A stretch of 64,000 nucleotides of DNA from JAAEUB01 sp964550345 (lineage in GTDB: Bacteria > Pseudomonadota > Alphaproteobacteria > Rhodobacterales > Rhodobacteraceae), in assembly GCA_964550345.1 (NCBI GenBank), contig CAZJYZ010000005.1, positions 33,167 through 97,166 of the forward strand, given 5' to 3'. Shown here in pieces: positions 44,526 through 52,994 of the stretch; within the stretch, counting starts at the first letter, position 1; every line of letters begins with the position of its first letter. The translations under genes were made by a program, and so were the position numbers. The notes under the pieces were generated by a model that worked only from the letters and a program-made list of their open reading frames with translations, had not been told where the DNA came from and made no database searches.

Positions 44526-45257
44526 TCATGCGCGCTTGGCAAATGGCAGGGCATCGCGGGCCGGAAAGGCATCCTCCATGCCACGGTTTGCGTATTCCAC
44601 CAGATTTGGCCGCCCGGTTAGCTCACGTCTGACATTTGTTTCTGCCGGGCAGGCCAGAATGATCGCCAGCAGCGGGATAACGGATAAATCGGCGGCTCTT
44701 GGTTTGTCGCCGAACATATATTGTTGCTGCCCCAACTGGTGTTCCAGTACGCCGAAATCGGCGGCAAGTCGCGCCACGCGTAACGCGTCAGACATGCGAC
44801 CCACACCCTGCCCGTGCAGTTGTTTTTTCACGCTATTGCGAATGATACCGGGCAGGATTTTTGACAGGGGATATGGTGCTAGCTTTTCCAAAGTTGGTTT
44901 CAGAAGTGCAAAATTTTCATCGACCGTCCAACGGTTATGGACAACAATGAAATAAATATGTTCTTCCGCCATGCGTACCAATGCGTGGCTTAGCGCCTTT
45001 TCATGGTCGCTTAGCCCGTCATTCAGGGACTTACCTGCCTTGCCTTCAAGATGTGCCGCAATGGCCCCGCTATCTGCAATCACCGCGGCGCCATCAACAA
45101 GTACAGGCAGCTTACCATAGGGCTGTTTGCGAACATCTGCCTTGGTATCAAGCTGCCAGTCCAGCCCCAACAGGTGCAAATACCCCATGGCTTTCATCGA
45201 AAACGGGCTTTGGCTGATCAGATTACCGGCAGGACCGATGGCGCGTAAAATAAGCAT
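44526..45257 (-). CDS. Glutathione S-transferase family protein
   Basis: A 243-residue protein with a thioredoxin-like N-terminal domain (SPFSMKAMGYLHLLGL, QPYGKLPVLVDG, ADSGAIAAHLE) and an all-helical C-terminal domain containing FGDKPRAADLSVIPLLAII. This resembles the GST branch related to Tom37/failed-axon-connections proteins more than classical GSTs. ATG at 45257 has aaagggg upstream; the longer frame to 45326 lacks support. With the downstream AhpD-like gene it suggests a thiol/peroxide detoxification pair. Confidence 0.83.
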   Translation of the reverse strand: MLILRAIGPAGNLISQSPFSMKAMGYLHLLGLDWQLDTKADVRKQPYGKLPVLVDGAAVIADSGAIAAHLEGKAGKSLNDGLSDHEKALSHALVRMAEEHIYFIVVHNRWTVDENFALLKPTLEKLAPYPLSKILPGIIRNSVKKQLHGQGVGRMSDALRVARLAADFGVLEHQLGQQQYMFGDKPRAADLSVIPLLAIILACPAETNVRRELTGRPNLVEYANRGMEDAFPARDALPFAKRA

Positions 45258-45306
45258 GAATTTCCCCTTTAAGTATCGGTGCATTAAACCCGCCAGTATG
45301 CGCACC

Positions 45307-45355
45307 GGCAAGCCCCCTGCTGACAACGAATGTCAGCAGCCGTCGGCAGCTTGCC
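45307..45355. terminator. Nested hairpin downstream of sdhB
   Basis: An outer stem GGCAAGC/GCTTGCC (45307-45313 with 45349-45355) encloses a perfect nine-base stem CTGCTGACA/TGTCAGCAG (45317-45325 with 45331-45339, loop ACGAA). It lies 32-80 bases past the sdhB stop on the minus strand. No T tract follows, so it could be a Rho-assisted end or an mRNA-stabilising 3' structure. Confidence 0.5.
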
Positions 45356-45387
45356 TGTCAGTGAATTGAGCTACCTTGCGGCGGATT

Positions 45388-46167
45388 TTAAACCACCCGC
45401 GCCACCATCTTTTTCTTGATCTCGGCAATAGCACGTGCCGGGTTCAGGCCTTTGGGGCAGGTCTGGGTACAGTTCATGATCGTGTGGCAACGATAAAGCT
45501 TGAACGGGTCCTCAAGGTCATCCAGCCTTTCACCCGTTGCCTCGTCCCGACTGTCGATGATCCAGCGATAAGCGTGCAGCAGGGCGGCTGGGCCAAGGTA
45601 TCGGTCAGAGTTCCACCAATAGCTTGGGCATGATGTTGAGCAAGAGGCGCACATGACGCATTCGTAAAGCCCATCCAGTTTTTTGCGGTCTTCAATCGAC
45701 TGGCGCCATTCCTTGGCGGGAGCGTTTGACTGGGTTTCAAGCCACGGCATGATGCTGGCATGTTGGGCGTAGAAATGTGTCAGATCCGGGATGAGGTCGC
45801 GCACGACAGGCAGGTGGGGCAGGGGGTAAATCTTGATGTCACCCTTGACCTCATCCATGCCGAAAATACAGGCCAGATGGTTCTGCCCACCAATATTCAT
45901 GGCGCAGGACCCGCAGATACCTTCACGGCATGAGCGGCGGAAACTCAAAGTCGGGTCGATATTGGTCTTAATCCAGATCAGCGCATCCAGCACCATCGGG
46001 CCGCAGGTATCCAGATCGACAAAATAGGTGTCAACGCTGGGGTTTTCCCCGTCATCCGGCGTCCAACGATAGATCTGAAACTTGCGGACATTGGTCGCGC
46101 CCTCAGGTTTAGGCCAGCTTTTTCCCACGCGCATACGCGAGTTTTTCGGGAGTGTAAGTTCAACCAT
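45388..46167 (-). CDS. sdhB: Succinate dehydrogenase iron-sulfur subunit (SdhB)
   Basis: Carries electrons from SdhA to quinone through three Fe-S clusters. The 259-residue protein has the 2Fe-2S motif CREGICGSCAM with a further Cys in HLACIF. The C-terminal clusters appear as CVMCASCSTSCPSYWW and CHTIMNCTQTCPKGLNP. The tail KKKMVARVV is typical. ATG at 46167. It is the last gene of sdhCDAB, separated from sdhA by 104 bases in which I see no gene. Confidence 0.97.
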   Translation of the reverse strand: MVELTLPKNSRMRVGKSWPKPEGATNVRKFQIYRWTPDDGENPSVDTYFVDLDTCGPMVLDALIWIKTNIDPTLSFRRSCREGICGSCAMNIGGQNHLACIFGMDEVKGDIKIYPLPHLPVVRDLIPDLTHFYAQHASIMPWLETQSNAPAKEWRQSIEDRKKLDGLYECVMCASCSTSCPSYWWNSDRYLGPAALLHAYRWIIDSRDEATGERLDDLEDPFKLYRCHTIMNCTQTCPKGLNPARAIAEIKKKMVARVV

Positions 46168-46271
46168 GTTTCAATCCTCGCATTCCAAGGCGATTGCACC
46201 GCATTTTGTTGGTTTCGTCATGCCTGCCCGTCCTTCCGGCTGAACCGTGTATTCGTCTGATAAACATCGGA

Positions 46272-48077
46272 TCAGAAAGTCCGCACTTTAGGTGCGATCT
46301 TCTTGGGCTCAATACCCCCGTCGGCTGGCGTGGTAAGTGGGTCGAGTACCACCGGACGGTAATCCAGCTTGACCTTGTCACCATCTATGCGCGCGATTGT
46401 GTGCTTGCGCCAGTTCTTGTCGTCACGCTCTGAGAAATCCTCATGCGCATGGGCACCGCGGCTTTCCTTGCGCGCCTCGGCGCCGTGGATCGTGGCCAGC
46501 GCGTTGGGCATGAGGTTGGTCAGTTCCAGCGTTTCCATCAGGTCTGTGTTCCAGACCAGTGAGCGATCCGAAACTTTCAGGTCCTTCATCTTGCCGGCGA
46601 CCGCAGTCATTTTCTCGACACCCTCAGCCAGAGTTTCAGAGGTGCGGAACACGGCGGCATCAGCTTGCATTGTCTTTTGCATCTCAAGGCGCAGATCGGC
46701 GGTCGCGATTTGGCCTTTAGCCTCGCGAAGGGTGTCGAACCGGTCAAAGGCCGCGTCGACCGAGGCCTGGTTCAGCGCCGGGTTGTGGGCATCGGCATCG
46801 ACGACCTTGCCGGCGCGAATGGCGCTGGCACGGCCGAAGACCACCAGGTCGATCAATGAGTTTGAACCAAGCCGGTTGGCCCCATGCACCGAGGCACAGC
46901 CTGCTTCGCCCACTGCCATGAGGCCGGGCACAATTGCGTTCGGGTCCTTCTTGTTCGGGTTCAGTACCTCGCCCCAGTAATTCGTCGGAATACCACCCAT
47001 GTTGTAGTGCACCGTGGGCAGAACCGGGATCGGTTCTTTGGTGACGTCGACGCCTGCAAAGATCTTGGCGCTTTCCGATATGCCGGGCAGGCGTTCGGCC
47101 AGAGCTTCGCGGGGCAGGTGGTTTAGGTTCAGGTAGATGTGATCGCCCCCAGCCCCGACGCCGCGCCCTTCGCGGATTTCCATGACCATCGAGCGGCTGA
47201 CATAGTCCCGCGGCGCGAGGTCTTTGTAATGGGGCGCATAACGCTCCATAAAACGTTCACCTTCGCTGTTGGTCAGGTAGCCACCTTCGCCGCGCGCACC
47301 TTCGGTGATCAGACAGCCTGAGCCGTAGATGCCGGTTGGGTGAAACTGCACGAACTCCATGTCCTGAAGCGGCAGGCCCGCGCGGGCCACCATGCCGCCA
47401 CCATCCCCGGTACAGGTATGGGCTGAAGTACAGCTGAAATAGGCACGGCCATAACCGCCCGTGGCCAGCACCACCATTTTGGCGTTGAAGACATGCATAG
47501 TGCCATCGTCAAGCTTCCAGCACACCACGCCCTGGCAGGTGCCGTCTTCGCCCATGATCAGGTCGATGGCGAAATATTCGATATAAAATTCAGCGTTGTT
47601 TTTCAGGCTCTGCCCATAAAGCGTGTGCAGAATGGCGTGGCCGGTACGGTCGGCGGCCGCACAGGTGCGTTGCACGGGTGGGCCTTCGCCAAACTCAGTG
47701 GTATGGCCCCCGAAGGGGCGTTGGTAAATCTTGCCCTCTTCGGTGCGCGAAAACGGCACGCCGTAATGCTCAAGCTCGTAAACCGCCTTGGGGGCTTCGC
47801 GGGCGAGGTATTCCATGGCGTCGGTATCGCCGAGCCAATCGCTTCCTTTGACGGTGTCATACATATGCCACTGCCAGTGGTCTGGGCCCATGTTCGAAAG
47901 GCTTGCTGCAATGCCGCCTTGTGCTGCAACCGTGTGGGAACGTGTTGGGAAAACCTTGGTTACACAGGCGGTCTTCAGCCCCTGCTCGGCCATGCCCAAA
48001 GTGGCGCGCAATCCGGCCCCGCCGGCGCCAACCACTACCACGTCATAATCGTGTGTTTCGTATTCGTATGCAGCCAT
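46272..48077 (-). CDS. sdhA: Succinate dehydrogenase flavoprotein subunit (SdhA)
   Basis: Oxidises succinate to fumarate. The 601-residue protein shows the FAD-binding VVVVGAGGAGLRATLG, the covalent-FAD histidine region RSHTVAAQGG, the HPTGIYGSGCLITEGARGEGG active site, the MGGIPTNYWGEV segment and a C-terminal tail ending KKIAPKVRTF. ATG at 48077 has gagagg upstream; a longer in-frame start (48104) would reach into sdhD. Third gene of sdhCDAB. Confidence 0.97.
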   Translation of the reverse strand: MAAYEYETHDYDVVVVGAGGAGLRATLGMAEQGLKTACVTKVFPTRSHTVAAQGGIAASLSNMGPDHWQWHMYDTVKGSDWLGDTDAMEYLAREAPKAVYELEHYGVPFSRTEEGKIYQRPFGGHTTEFGEGPPVQRTCAAADRTGHAILHTLYGQSLKNNAEFYIEYFAIDLIMGEDGTCQGVVCWKLDDGTMHVFNAKMVVLATGGYGRAYFSCTSAHTCTGDGGGMVARAGLPLQDMEFVQFHPTGIYGSGCLITEGARGEGGYLTNSEGERFMERYAPHYKDLAPRDYVSRSMVMEIREGRGVGAGGDHIYLNLNHLPREALAERLPGISESAKIFAGVDVTKEPIPVLPTVHYNMGGIPTNYWGEVLNPNKKDPNAIVPGLMAVGEAGCASVHGANRLGSNSLIDLVVFGRASAIRAGKVVDADAHNPALNQASVDAAFDRFDTLREAKGQIATADLRLEMQKTMQADAAVFRTSETLAEGVEKMTAVAGKMKDLKVSDRSLVWNTDLMETLELTNLMPNALATIHGAEARKESRGAHAHEDFSERDDKNWRKHTIARIDGDKVKLDYRPVVLDPLTTPADGGIEPKKIAPKVRTF

Positions 48078-48087
48078 GATGATCCTC

Positions 48088-48465
48088 TCAGGCGCCAAAG
48101 GCAATTTTCAGAATGGCAAAGACGCCGATCAAAGCGCCCGCTGCACAAAACAAACGTGCCGAAATGATCAGCACAATTCCCAGACGCCCATGCACGTAAT
48201 CCTCGATCACCACCTGCAGCCCCTGATTGAGGTGCAAAAAGGCAGTGATAAAAAACGCAATCGCGATCAGCGCGTTTACCGGGTGGCCGTAAGCGGCGCG
48301 TACATTTTCAAATGTATCACCCATATTATAGGCCAGCGGGAACAGGAAAAGCGGCGTCAGGACGACCAAAGCTATGGCGCTGATGCGTTGTTCCCAAAAA
48401 TGCCCGGTGCCCTGTTTGGCGCTGCCCAATCCGGTGACACGTGCGCGATCGGTACGATAAGACAT
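48088..48465 (-). CDS. sdhD: Succinate dehydrogenase membrane anchor SdhD
   Basis: A 125-residue membrane subunit with three hydrophobic helices (about residues 28-48, 60-80 and 95-120). The family's GTGHFWEQRISAIALV segment and the haem/quinone region HLNQGLQVVIEDYVHG are present. ATG at 48465 follows an aaggaggc Shine-Dalgarno. It sits between sdhC and sdhA, the standard order. Confidence 0.92.
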   Translation of the reverse strand: MSYRTDRARVTGLGSAKQGTGHFWEQRISAIALVVLTPLFLFPLAYNMGDTFENVRAAYGHPVNALIAIAFFITAFLHLNQGLQVVIEDYVHGRLGIVLIISARLFCAAGALIGVFAILKIAFGA

Positions 48466-48476
48466 AGCGGCCTCCT

Positions 48477-48860
48477 TCAGGCGATATAGATGGTGAGGGC
48501 GGTCAGGATGATGGTTGCCACGATCCCGGTGATCGCTGATCTCTGCACCCGGCGCTGACCAAAATTTGAGCCAGTGTCCCAGATCAGGTGCCGAATTCCG
48601 TTGGTGAAATGATACCACAGGGCGGCCACCGACAAGGTCAAAACAATGTCGCCGAACCATGACGTCGCCAGCGCGTTAACAGTGTTGAAATAGCCGGGCG
48701 AAGTTGCAGCGGCCAAAAACCACCAAACGATCAAAAGACCCGAACCGGCAAGGGCAACGCCAGTGGCCCGGTGCAGAATCGACAGCGTGGCATTCAGCGG
48801 GAATTTGTAGACGGTTAGATGTGGCGATAATGGTCGTTTGCTTTGGTTGGCATCAGCCAT
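48477..48860 (-). CDS. sdhC: Succinate dehydrogenase cytochrome b556 subunit SdhC
   Basis: A 127-residue membrane anchor with the SdhC signature RPLSPHLTVYKFPLNATLSILHRATGVAL (given here in pieces: SPHLTVYKF and SILHRATG). It has three helices, with the haem-ligand histidine in WYHFTNGIRHLIWDTG. ATG at 48860 is preferred over an upstream start. It is the first gene of sdhCDAB. A pair of TTGTGATCAC operator copies lies 120-150 bases upstream. Confidence 0.94.
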   Translation of the reverse strand: MADANQSKRPLSPHLTVYKFPLNATLSILHRATGVALAGSGLLIVWWFLAAATSPGYFNTVNALATSWFGDIVLTLSVAALWYHFTNGIRHLIWDTGSNFGQRRVQRSAITGIVATIILTALTIYIA

Positions 48861-48979
48861 GAAATACCCTTTCCCATGCCGTGGTATACTGCGACACAAT
48901 GGGCAAGTTTTCCGCGCATGTCACGCGGGATCAGGCAGAAAACCCACGTGTTTTGCGCAAACATGTCTTAAAAACAGAG

Positions 48980-49010
48980 TTGTGATCACGTAAAAAAGGT
49001 TGTGATCACT
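48980..49010. promoter_or_regulatory. Tandem TTGTGATCAC operator upstream of sdhC
   Basis: TTGTGATCAC occurs at 48980-48989 and again at 49000-49009, exactly 20 bases apart, so two dimers would bind the same helix face. The core GTGATCAC is a perfect palindrome. Read in the sdhC direction the spacing and the T-rich spacer closely resemble the pair at 54511-54541 ahead of sucC. I cannot name the regulator. Confidence 0.68.
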
Positions 49011-49108
49011 AAATTCCGATCTCAACGAGACCCCTCAGATAGTTGTCCTGTGCCGCAGTTGGCAGGATCAACAAAGTGAAGGCGAATGATAAAACCGAGA
49101 TTTCGCAT

Positions 49109-49132
49109 GTCGCAGCCTTTCAAAGCTGCGAC
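49109..49132. terminator. Hairpin between the DUF4344 gene and the sdh promoter
   Basis: GTCGCAGC (49109-49116) pairs perfectly with GCTGCGAC (49125-49132). On the plus strand a T-rich run (tttcttt) follows; on the minus strand the hairpin lies 26 bases past the DUF4344 stop but lacks a T tract. It may separate that gene from sdhCDAB. Confidence 0.4.
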
Positions 49133-49157
49133 TTTCTTTCAAAAACCCACCGTGAGG

Positions 49158-49985
49158 CTAGGGGGCGTTGCTGGCCAGATGGTCCGACAATTCCGTGCAA
49201 ATGATAATCTCGCGCGGGTCAGGATCGTAATATGCATTTACCTCACCGCAGGGGATGACGCTGACGGTTATGGGCTCCGGCAAGACCAGCATCTGGTTCA
49301 GGGCGGCAACCTCGCTTGTCACATATTTTGTCAGGTGACTTTCCTGATCAAGAATCCAGTCTAGCGTTATGGAATTACCCGGCGCATCCTCCATAAGCTC
49401 TTCCAACACGCCGCCCCAAGCAAAATTGGCTTGTTCGTATTCCTCGGCACAGGTAACCGCGCGCCCTTCGGGCAGGTTGAACAGCGAAATGGCTTCTTTG
49501 CGTCCTTCGGGATCAGCACCGTAATAAAGACAGGCCAGATTATAGTAGCGCTGCATGGGTTTACCGTGAATATCCCAGTTTGAGGTTACATAGCCCGCCG
49601 CGCGGTCATTGCGGTCATCGGCCTGATAGGAATGGGTGACATCAATGATCAATTGGCGGGTTGTCGCCTCATCATGCACTCGGTCCAGAAGGATCGCGGC
49701 AAAGAAATCCACGGCAAACTCCTCGGGTCCGAAAATGGGCAGGTTCATGGCGTCGACCAGGGCATGACCCATTTCGTGGTAGAAGGTTTCCAGCACATTG
49801 GATTCGACAAACCGTTCCACTGGATCCTGCGCTGCGCCAGTGGGAAGGTTGCTCACAACAGGCGGTGTGTCGCGTGTTTCACCATTGTTGGAACGTTCAC
49901 GGTCATCCTTGGTTCCAGCCAGTGCGGGGGATGCAAAGGCGAGCGCAAGGCAAAGCGGGGCGGTATAAAAAACTAGCTTTTTCAT
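49158..49985 (-). CDS. Secreted DUF4344 metallopeptidase-like protein
   Basis: A 275-residue exported protein. Residues 1-23 form a signal peptide ending ALA, followed by a polar linker. The zinc-peptidase motif H70-E-M-G-H74 (FYHEMGHALVDAM) and the nearby FGPEEFAVDFFAAILL segment fit the DUF4344 putative metallopeptidase family. Paired cysteines (ACLYYG, VTCAEEYE, IPCGE, IICTEL) suggest disulfides. It lies 49 bases downstream of mch on the same strand. The substrate is unknown. Confidence 0.85.
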   Translation of the reverse strand: MKKLVFYTAPLCLALAFASPALAGTKDDRERSNNGETRDTPPVVSNLPTGAAQDPVERFVESNVLETFYHEMGHALVDAMNLPIFGPEEFAVDFFAAILLDRVHDEATTRQLIIDVTHSYQADDRNDRAAGYVTSNWDIHGKPMQRYYNLACLYYGADPEGRKEAISLFNLPEGRAVTCAEEYEQANFAWGGVLEELMEDAPGNSITLDWILDQESHLTKYVTSEVAALNQMLVLPEPITVSVIPCGEVNAYYDPDPREIIICTELSDHLASNAP

Positions 49986-50034
49986 ACCCTCAGGATTGTC
50001 ATTCTTAGGCTATCGTCAAGGGGGAAAGCAGATT

Positions 50035-51072
50035 TTAGGCGGGCATCAGGGCCCAGAAATCTAAATCCAGCAGGACTTCTGGCAGGTATTTCCCATCCTC
50101 ACCGCGTAGGGCAAACGCCTCACCTCTTGTGGCGACCAAGCGTAGACGGATGGCTCCAACACCGGGCGCGGGAGTTTCCACCTTGTCCAGAACCTCGCTC
50201 CAGGCGCGGACCGTATCGCTTGCAAAACAGGGGTTTGCGTGGGCACCGGCATTCAGCCCGACGATCATCTGTGCATTGGCCAAACCGTTGAAGCTCAGGC
50301 TGCGCGCCAGCGAGATCACGTGTCCACCATAGATCAGACGTTTGCCATCAGGGCGATTGGTGGCGTCGAAATGCACTTTGGCAGTGTTCTGCCACAGGCG
50401 GGTGGCCAGCATATGCTCAGCCTCCTCGATAGTGACACCGTCCACATGGTCAATCTTCTCGCCAATCTCATAATCCGCAAGCCTGTGGTGTTCACCTGCA
50501 CTAGTGAAATCATACCGGCTGAAATCCAGACCGTCGGGAATAACCAGATCACACGGTAAAACACTGTCTGCAAGTGCCGGGATCACGGTTTCAGGCGCAT
50601 CAACCTCCAGATTGCCTTTGCGCACCATCACCCAGCGCACATATTCCAGCACCACCTCGCCGTGCTGATTTTGCCCTTGTGTGCGCACCCAGACAACGCC
50701 GGATTTACCGTTGGAATTTTGCTTCAGACCAATGACTTCGGAACTCGAAGTCAACGTGTCACCGGGCCAGACCGGTTTCAGCCACCGGCCTTCCGCATAT
50801 CCCAGATTGGCAACCGCATTTAGCGAAATATCAGGCACGGATTTTCCGAAAACTGTGTGGAAAGCGGCAAGGTCATCAACAGGGGAGGCTTCCAGCCCAC
50901 ATTCGCGGGCAAACTCGTCAGAGGAATAGAGCGCATGCCGGGCTGGATATAACGCATGGTATAACGCCCTTTCTCCGCCCGAAATGGTCCGCGGTACCGC
51001 GTGGGGAATAACTTCGCCCAGCGTGTAATCCTCAAAAAAACGTCCGGCGCTGGTTTTCGTCTGCGCGGCCAT
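50035..51072 (-). CDS. mch: Mesaconyl-CoA (2-methylfumaryl-CoA) hydratase
   Basis: Hydrates mesaconyl-CoA to beta-methylmalyl-CoA in the ethylmalonyl-CoA pathway of acetate assimilation. The 345-residue protein contains two MaoC-like hot-dog halves: N-terminal GRFFEDYTLGEVIPH ... GNLEV and C-terminal ADYEIGEKIDHVDGVTIEEAEHML with IYGGHVISLARSLSFNGL. The length matches the roughly 343-residue Rhodobacter enzyme. ATG at 51072 directly follows the DUF1737 stop. Proximity to mcl2 and sdh fits the known Rhodobacter gene order. A general MaoC dehydratase is the alternative. Confidence 0.86.
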   Translation of the reverse strand: MAAQTKTSAGRFFEDYTLGEVIPHAVPRTISGGERALYHALYPARHALYSSDEFARECGLEASPVDDLAAFHTVFGKSVPDISLNAVANLGYAEGRWLKPVWPGDTLTSSSEVIGLKQNSNGKSGVVWVRTQGQNQHGEVVLEYVRWVMVRKGNLEVDAPETVIPALADSVLPCDLVIPDGLDFSRYDFTSAGEHHRLADYEIGEKIDHVDGVTIEEAEHMLATRLWQNTAKVHFDATNRPDGKRLIYGGHVISLARSLSFNGLANAQMIVGLNAGAHANPCFASDTVRAWSEVLDKVETPAPGVGAIRLRLVATRGEAFALRGEDGKYLPEVLLDLDFWALMPA

Positions 51073-51276
51073 TCACTGTTCCCCCAGTTTCATTTCGGGG
51101 CTGTATTCCCCGTCAGCTTCTTTGACTACAGCCTGTGCGCAGCGCATCACGTTGTTGCCGGCGTCAAAGGCGTAGGAAGGAGAGCCATAGAGCTCCCACC
51201 CCTTGTTCAAAGCGGCCGTAACCTTGTGGCAAAAGGCGGCTGTGTCTTCTTCGGTCAACAGGCGATAAAGCTTCAT
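51073..51276 (-). CDS. DUF1737 small protein
   Basis: A 67-residue protein matching DUF1737: KLYRLLTEEDTAAFCHKVTAALNKGWELYGSPSYAF (given in part) is the family's conserved N-terminal block, with the ALNKGWELYG motif. The start overlaps the NnrU stop by four bases and the stop abuts the mch start, so it is translated within the mcl2-nnrU-mch operon. Function unknown. Confidence 0.84.
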   Translation of the reverse strand: MKLYRLLTEEDTAAFCHKVTAALNKGWELYGSPSYAFDAGNNVMRCAQAVVKEADGEYSPEMKLGEQ

Positions 51277-51830
51277 CCGTAAGTTCCTAAAAAGGGGTTA
51301 TGGCCCAGCCAGATGTGGGCGTAAGTGATCACTGCAACCAGCAGGATCGTGCCAAAAACATTCTTTATTTCGCCCTGCATCGTGCCGGGATCCGGGCGCT
51401 GCCACGGCCCCTCGGACCGGTTGATCAGGATGATTTCGACCAGCGCCCATAATGTCATACCACCAAACAAAATAAGCGAAGCAAAGTCGCCGTTCACCAG
51501 CAAATGCGCGATGCCCCATAGAATTGCACTCACCAGTAACGGGTGACGCAATTTGCTGATCAATAGGCTATTGGTCATGCTCACGCCGGAAAGGTAGATG
51601 GCGAGTACCATCACCAGATTGTTGAAATGCCCCATGCCTGGGACCGGGGTGTAAAGCGGGATGATCTCGGCACCGCGATAGCCGATGACCATCAACACAA
51701 TGGCGCCCAGACTAACCAACGCCACCGGCCCCTTGGCCTTGTCTCCCATTCTGGCACGCAATTCCGGTGCCACACGTTTAAAAAGATGCGCTACGATCCA
51801 CAGGATCAGCCCCAGTACAAGGTAAGTCAC
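51273..51830 (-). CDS. NnrU family membrane protein
   Basis: A 185-residue inner-membrane protein with about five or six helices. The HLFKRVAPELRARMGDKAKG loop, the LRHPLLVSAILWGIAHLLVNGD segment and the WALVEIILINRSEGPW segment are characteristic of NnrU, named for nitrite/nitric-oxide reduction loci and related to isoprenylcysteine-methyltransferase-like proteins. The start is GTG, directly after the mcl2 stop. No denitrification gene is nearby, so a role in NO metabolism is not supported here. Confidence 0.87.
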   Translation of the reverse strand: MTYLVLGLILWIVAHLFKRVAPELRARMGDKAKGPVALVSLGAIVLMVIGYRGAEIIPLYTPVPGMGHFNNLVMVLAIYLSGVSMTNSLLISKLRHPLLVSAILWGIAHLLVNGDFASLILFGGMTLWALVEIILINRSEGPWQRPDPGTMQGEIKNVFGTILLVAVITYAHIWLGHNPFLGTYG

Positions 51831-52685
51831 TTATCCCTCCAGTTCTGCGATGGCATCGGCTTTTTCCAACAGAGCTCGCGCGGTGACAATATGAAGGTTT
51901 TCAACAATACGCCCGTCCAGGACTGCCACGCCTTTGCCTTCGGCCTCGGCAGCCTCAAATGCTTCGATCTGGCGCCGCGCCAGGGCCAGTTCCTCTTCGT
52001 TGGGCGCGAAGGCAGCGTTGGCAATGGCCAGTTGAGCCGGATGGATCAGGGTTTTGCCGTCAAAGCCCAGATCACGCCCTTGTTCGCACTCCACCGCAAG
52101 TCCTTCTTCGTCCTTGAAGGCATTGTAAACGCCGTCAATCGCGACGATCTGCGCGGCGCGCGCGGCCAAAACACATGTTTGCAGCGCCATCATCATTGGC
52201 AGACGGTCTGTCCGGTTGCGACTGCCCAGATCCTTGGCCAGATCGTTCGTGCCCATCACCAGCCCGGCTACGCGGGTATGCGAGGCGATCTCGCAGGCGT
52301 TCAGAAACGCTGCCGGGGTTTCCATCATCGCCCAAAGCGGCACCTCGTCAGTGATTTCGGCCACCACTTCAACGTCCCAGCCTGAATTAACCTTTGGTAT
52401 CAGAAATCCATCAAAATCAGCATCTTTCAGCGCCATCAGGTCCTGACGGCCCCAGACGGTGTCAAACCCATTTATCCGTATTAACCTGAGTCTCGCGCCG
52501 TAACCGCCTTTGGTCAGTTCTTCGCGCAGGGTTATGCGAGCCTCTTCCTTGGCGTCCGGGCCGACGGCATCCTCCAGATCAAATATGATAACGTCGCAGG
52601 GCAGGCCGCGTGCCTTGTCCAAAGCGCGTGGCTTGTCGCCGGGAATATAGAGGACGGAACGGTGTGGGCGTGTTGGCAGGGGCAT
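51831..52685 (-). CDS. mcl2: CoA ester lyase family: probable (3S)-malyl-CoA thioesterase
   Basis: A 284-residue TIM-barrel protein of the HpcH/HpaI-CitE family. It shows RSVLYIPGDKPRALDKA, the metal-binding DVIIFDLEDAVGPDAKEEAR segment (in part), RINGFDT, the METPAAFLNACEIA region and LIHPAQLAIAN. Its length and sequence fit Mcl2, which hydrolyses malyl-CoA to malate, rather than the longer Mcl1 lyase (about 318 residues, which starts differently). ATG at 52685; the upstream alternative at 52724 lacks support. First gene of mcl2-nnrU-DUF1737-mch. A generic citrate-lyase beta-like enzyme remains possible. Confidence 0.82.
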   Translation of the reverse strand: MPLPTRPHRSVLYIPGDKPRALDKARGLPCDVIIFDLEDAVGPDAKEEARITLREELTKGGYGARLRLIRINGFDTVWGRQDLMALKDADFDGFLIPKVNSGWDVEVVAEITDEVPLWAMMETPAAFLNACEIASHTRVAGLVMGTNDLAKDLGSRNRTDRLPMMMALQTCVLAARAAQIVAIDGVYNAFKDEEGLAVECEQGRDLGFDGKTLIHPAQLAIANAAFAPNEEELALARRQIEAFEAAEAEGKGVAVLDGRIVENLHIVTARALLEKADAIAELEG

Positions 52686-52994
52686 GATTCTGAGCCTTTG
52701 TAATTTTGTTGCGCAACGGACCACATTTACGCACCAATTCGCAAGCCCTTAGCGCCGCAGTGCAGAATTTTTTTGGGCCGCCATTGCCCGGAGAACGGGT
52801 TCGCACGCTAGGTTAACCATTCCTTTCGTGCTTGTCCGTCAGGCTTCTCAAACACGCCGAGCGATGGATGGGGCCCACGGATGGCCACCGTTTTTTAGTA
52901 CGGGAATATGGTTCGGCACCGAAATTGGGGTGGTTTCTGTCACCGGGAAACCGGGCTGGCCCGACGGACACCTCCTTTTTGAAAGGGACGTATT
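52686..52994. other. Divergent intergenic region, no gene seen
   Basis: The 309 bases between mcl2 and the plus-strand small exported protein must hold promoters for both directions. I see a short inverted repeat GGTTTC...GAAACC near 52930-52951 and a CGGGCTGGCCCG palindrome next to it. I see no GTGATCACA operator and no convincing gene. Confidence 0.4.

Noticed and set aside
51273..51830. Evidence for denitrification from the NnrU gene
   Set aside because: No nir, nor, nos or nnrS gene lies in the window, and the gene is embedded in a carbon-metabolism operon.
51831..52685. Mcl1 (malyl-CoA/beta-methylmalyl-CoA lyase)
   Set aside because: Mcl1 is longer (about 318 residues) and has a different N-terminal region; this protein fits the shorter Mcl2 thioesterase and its Rhodobacter location.
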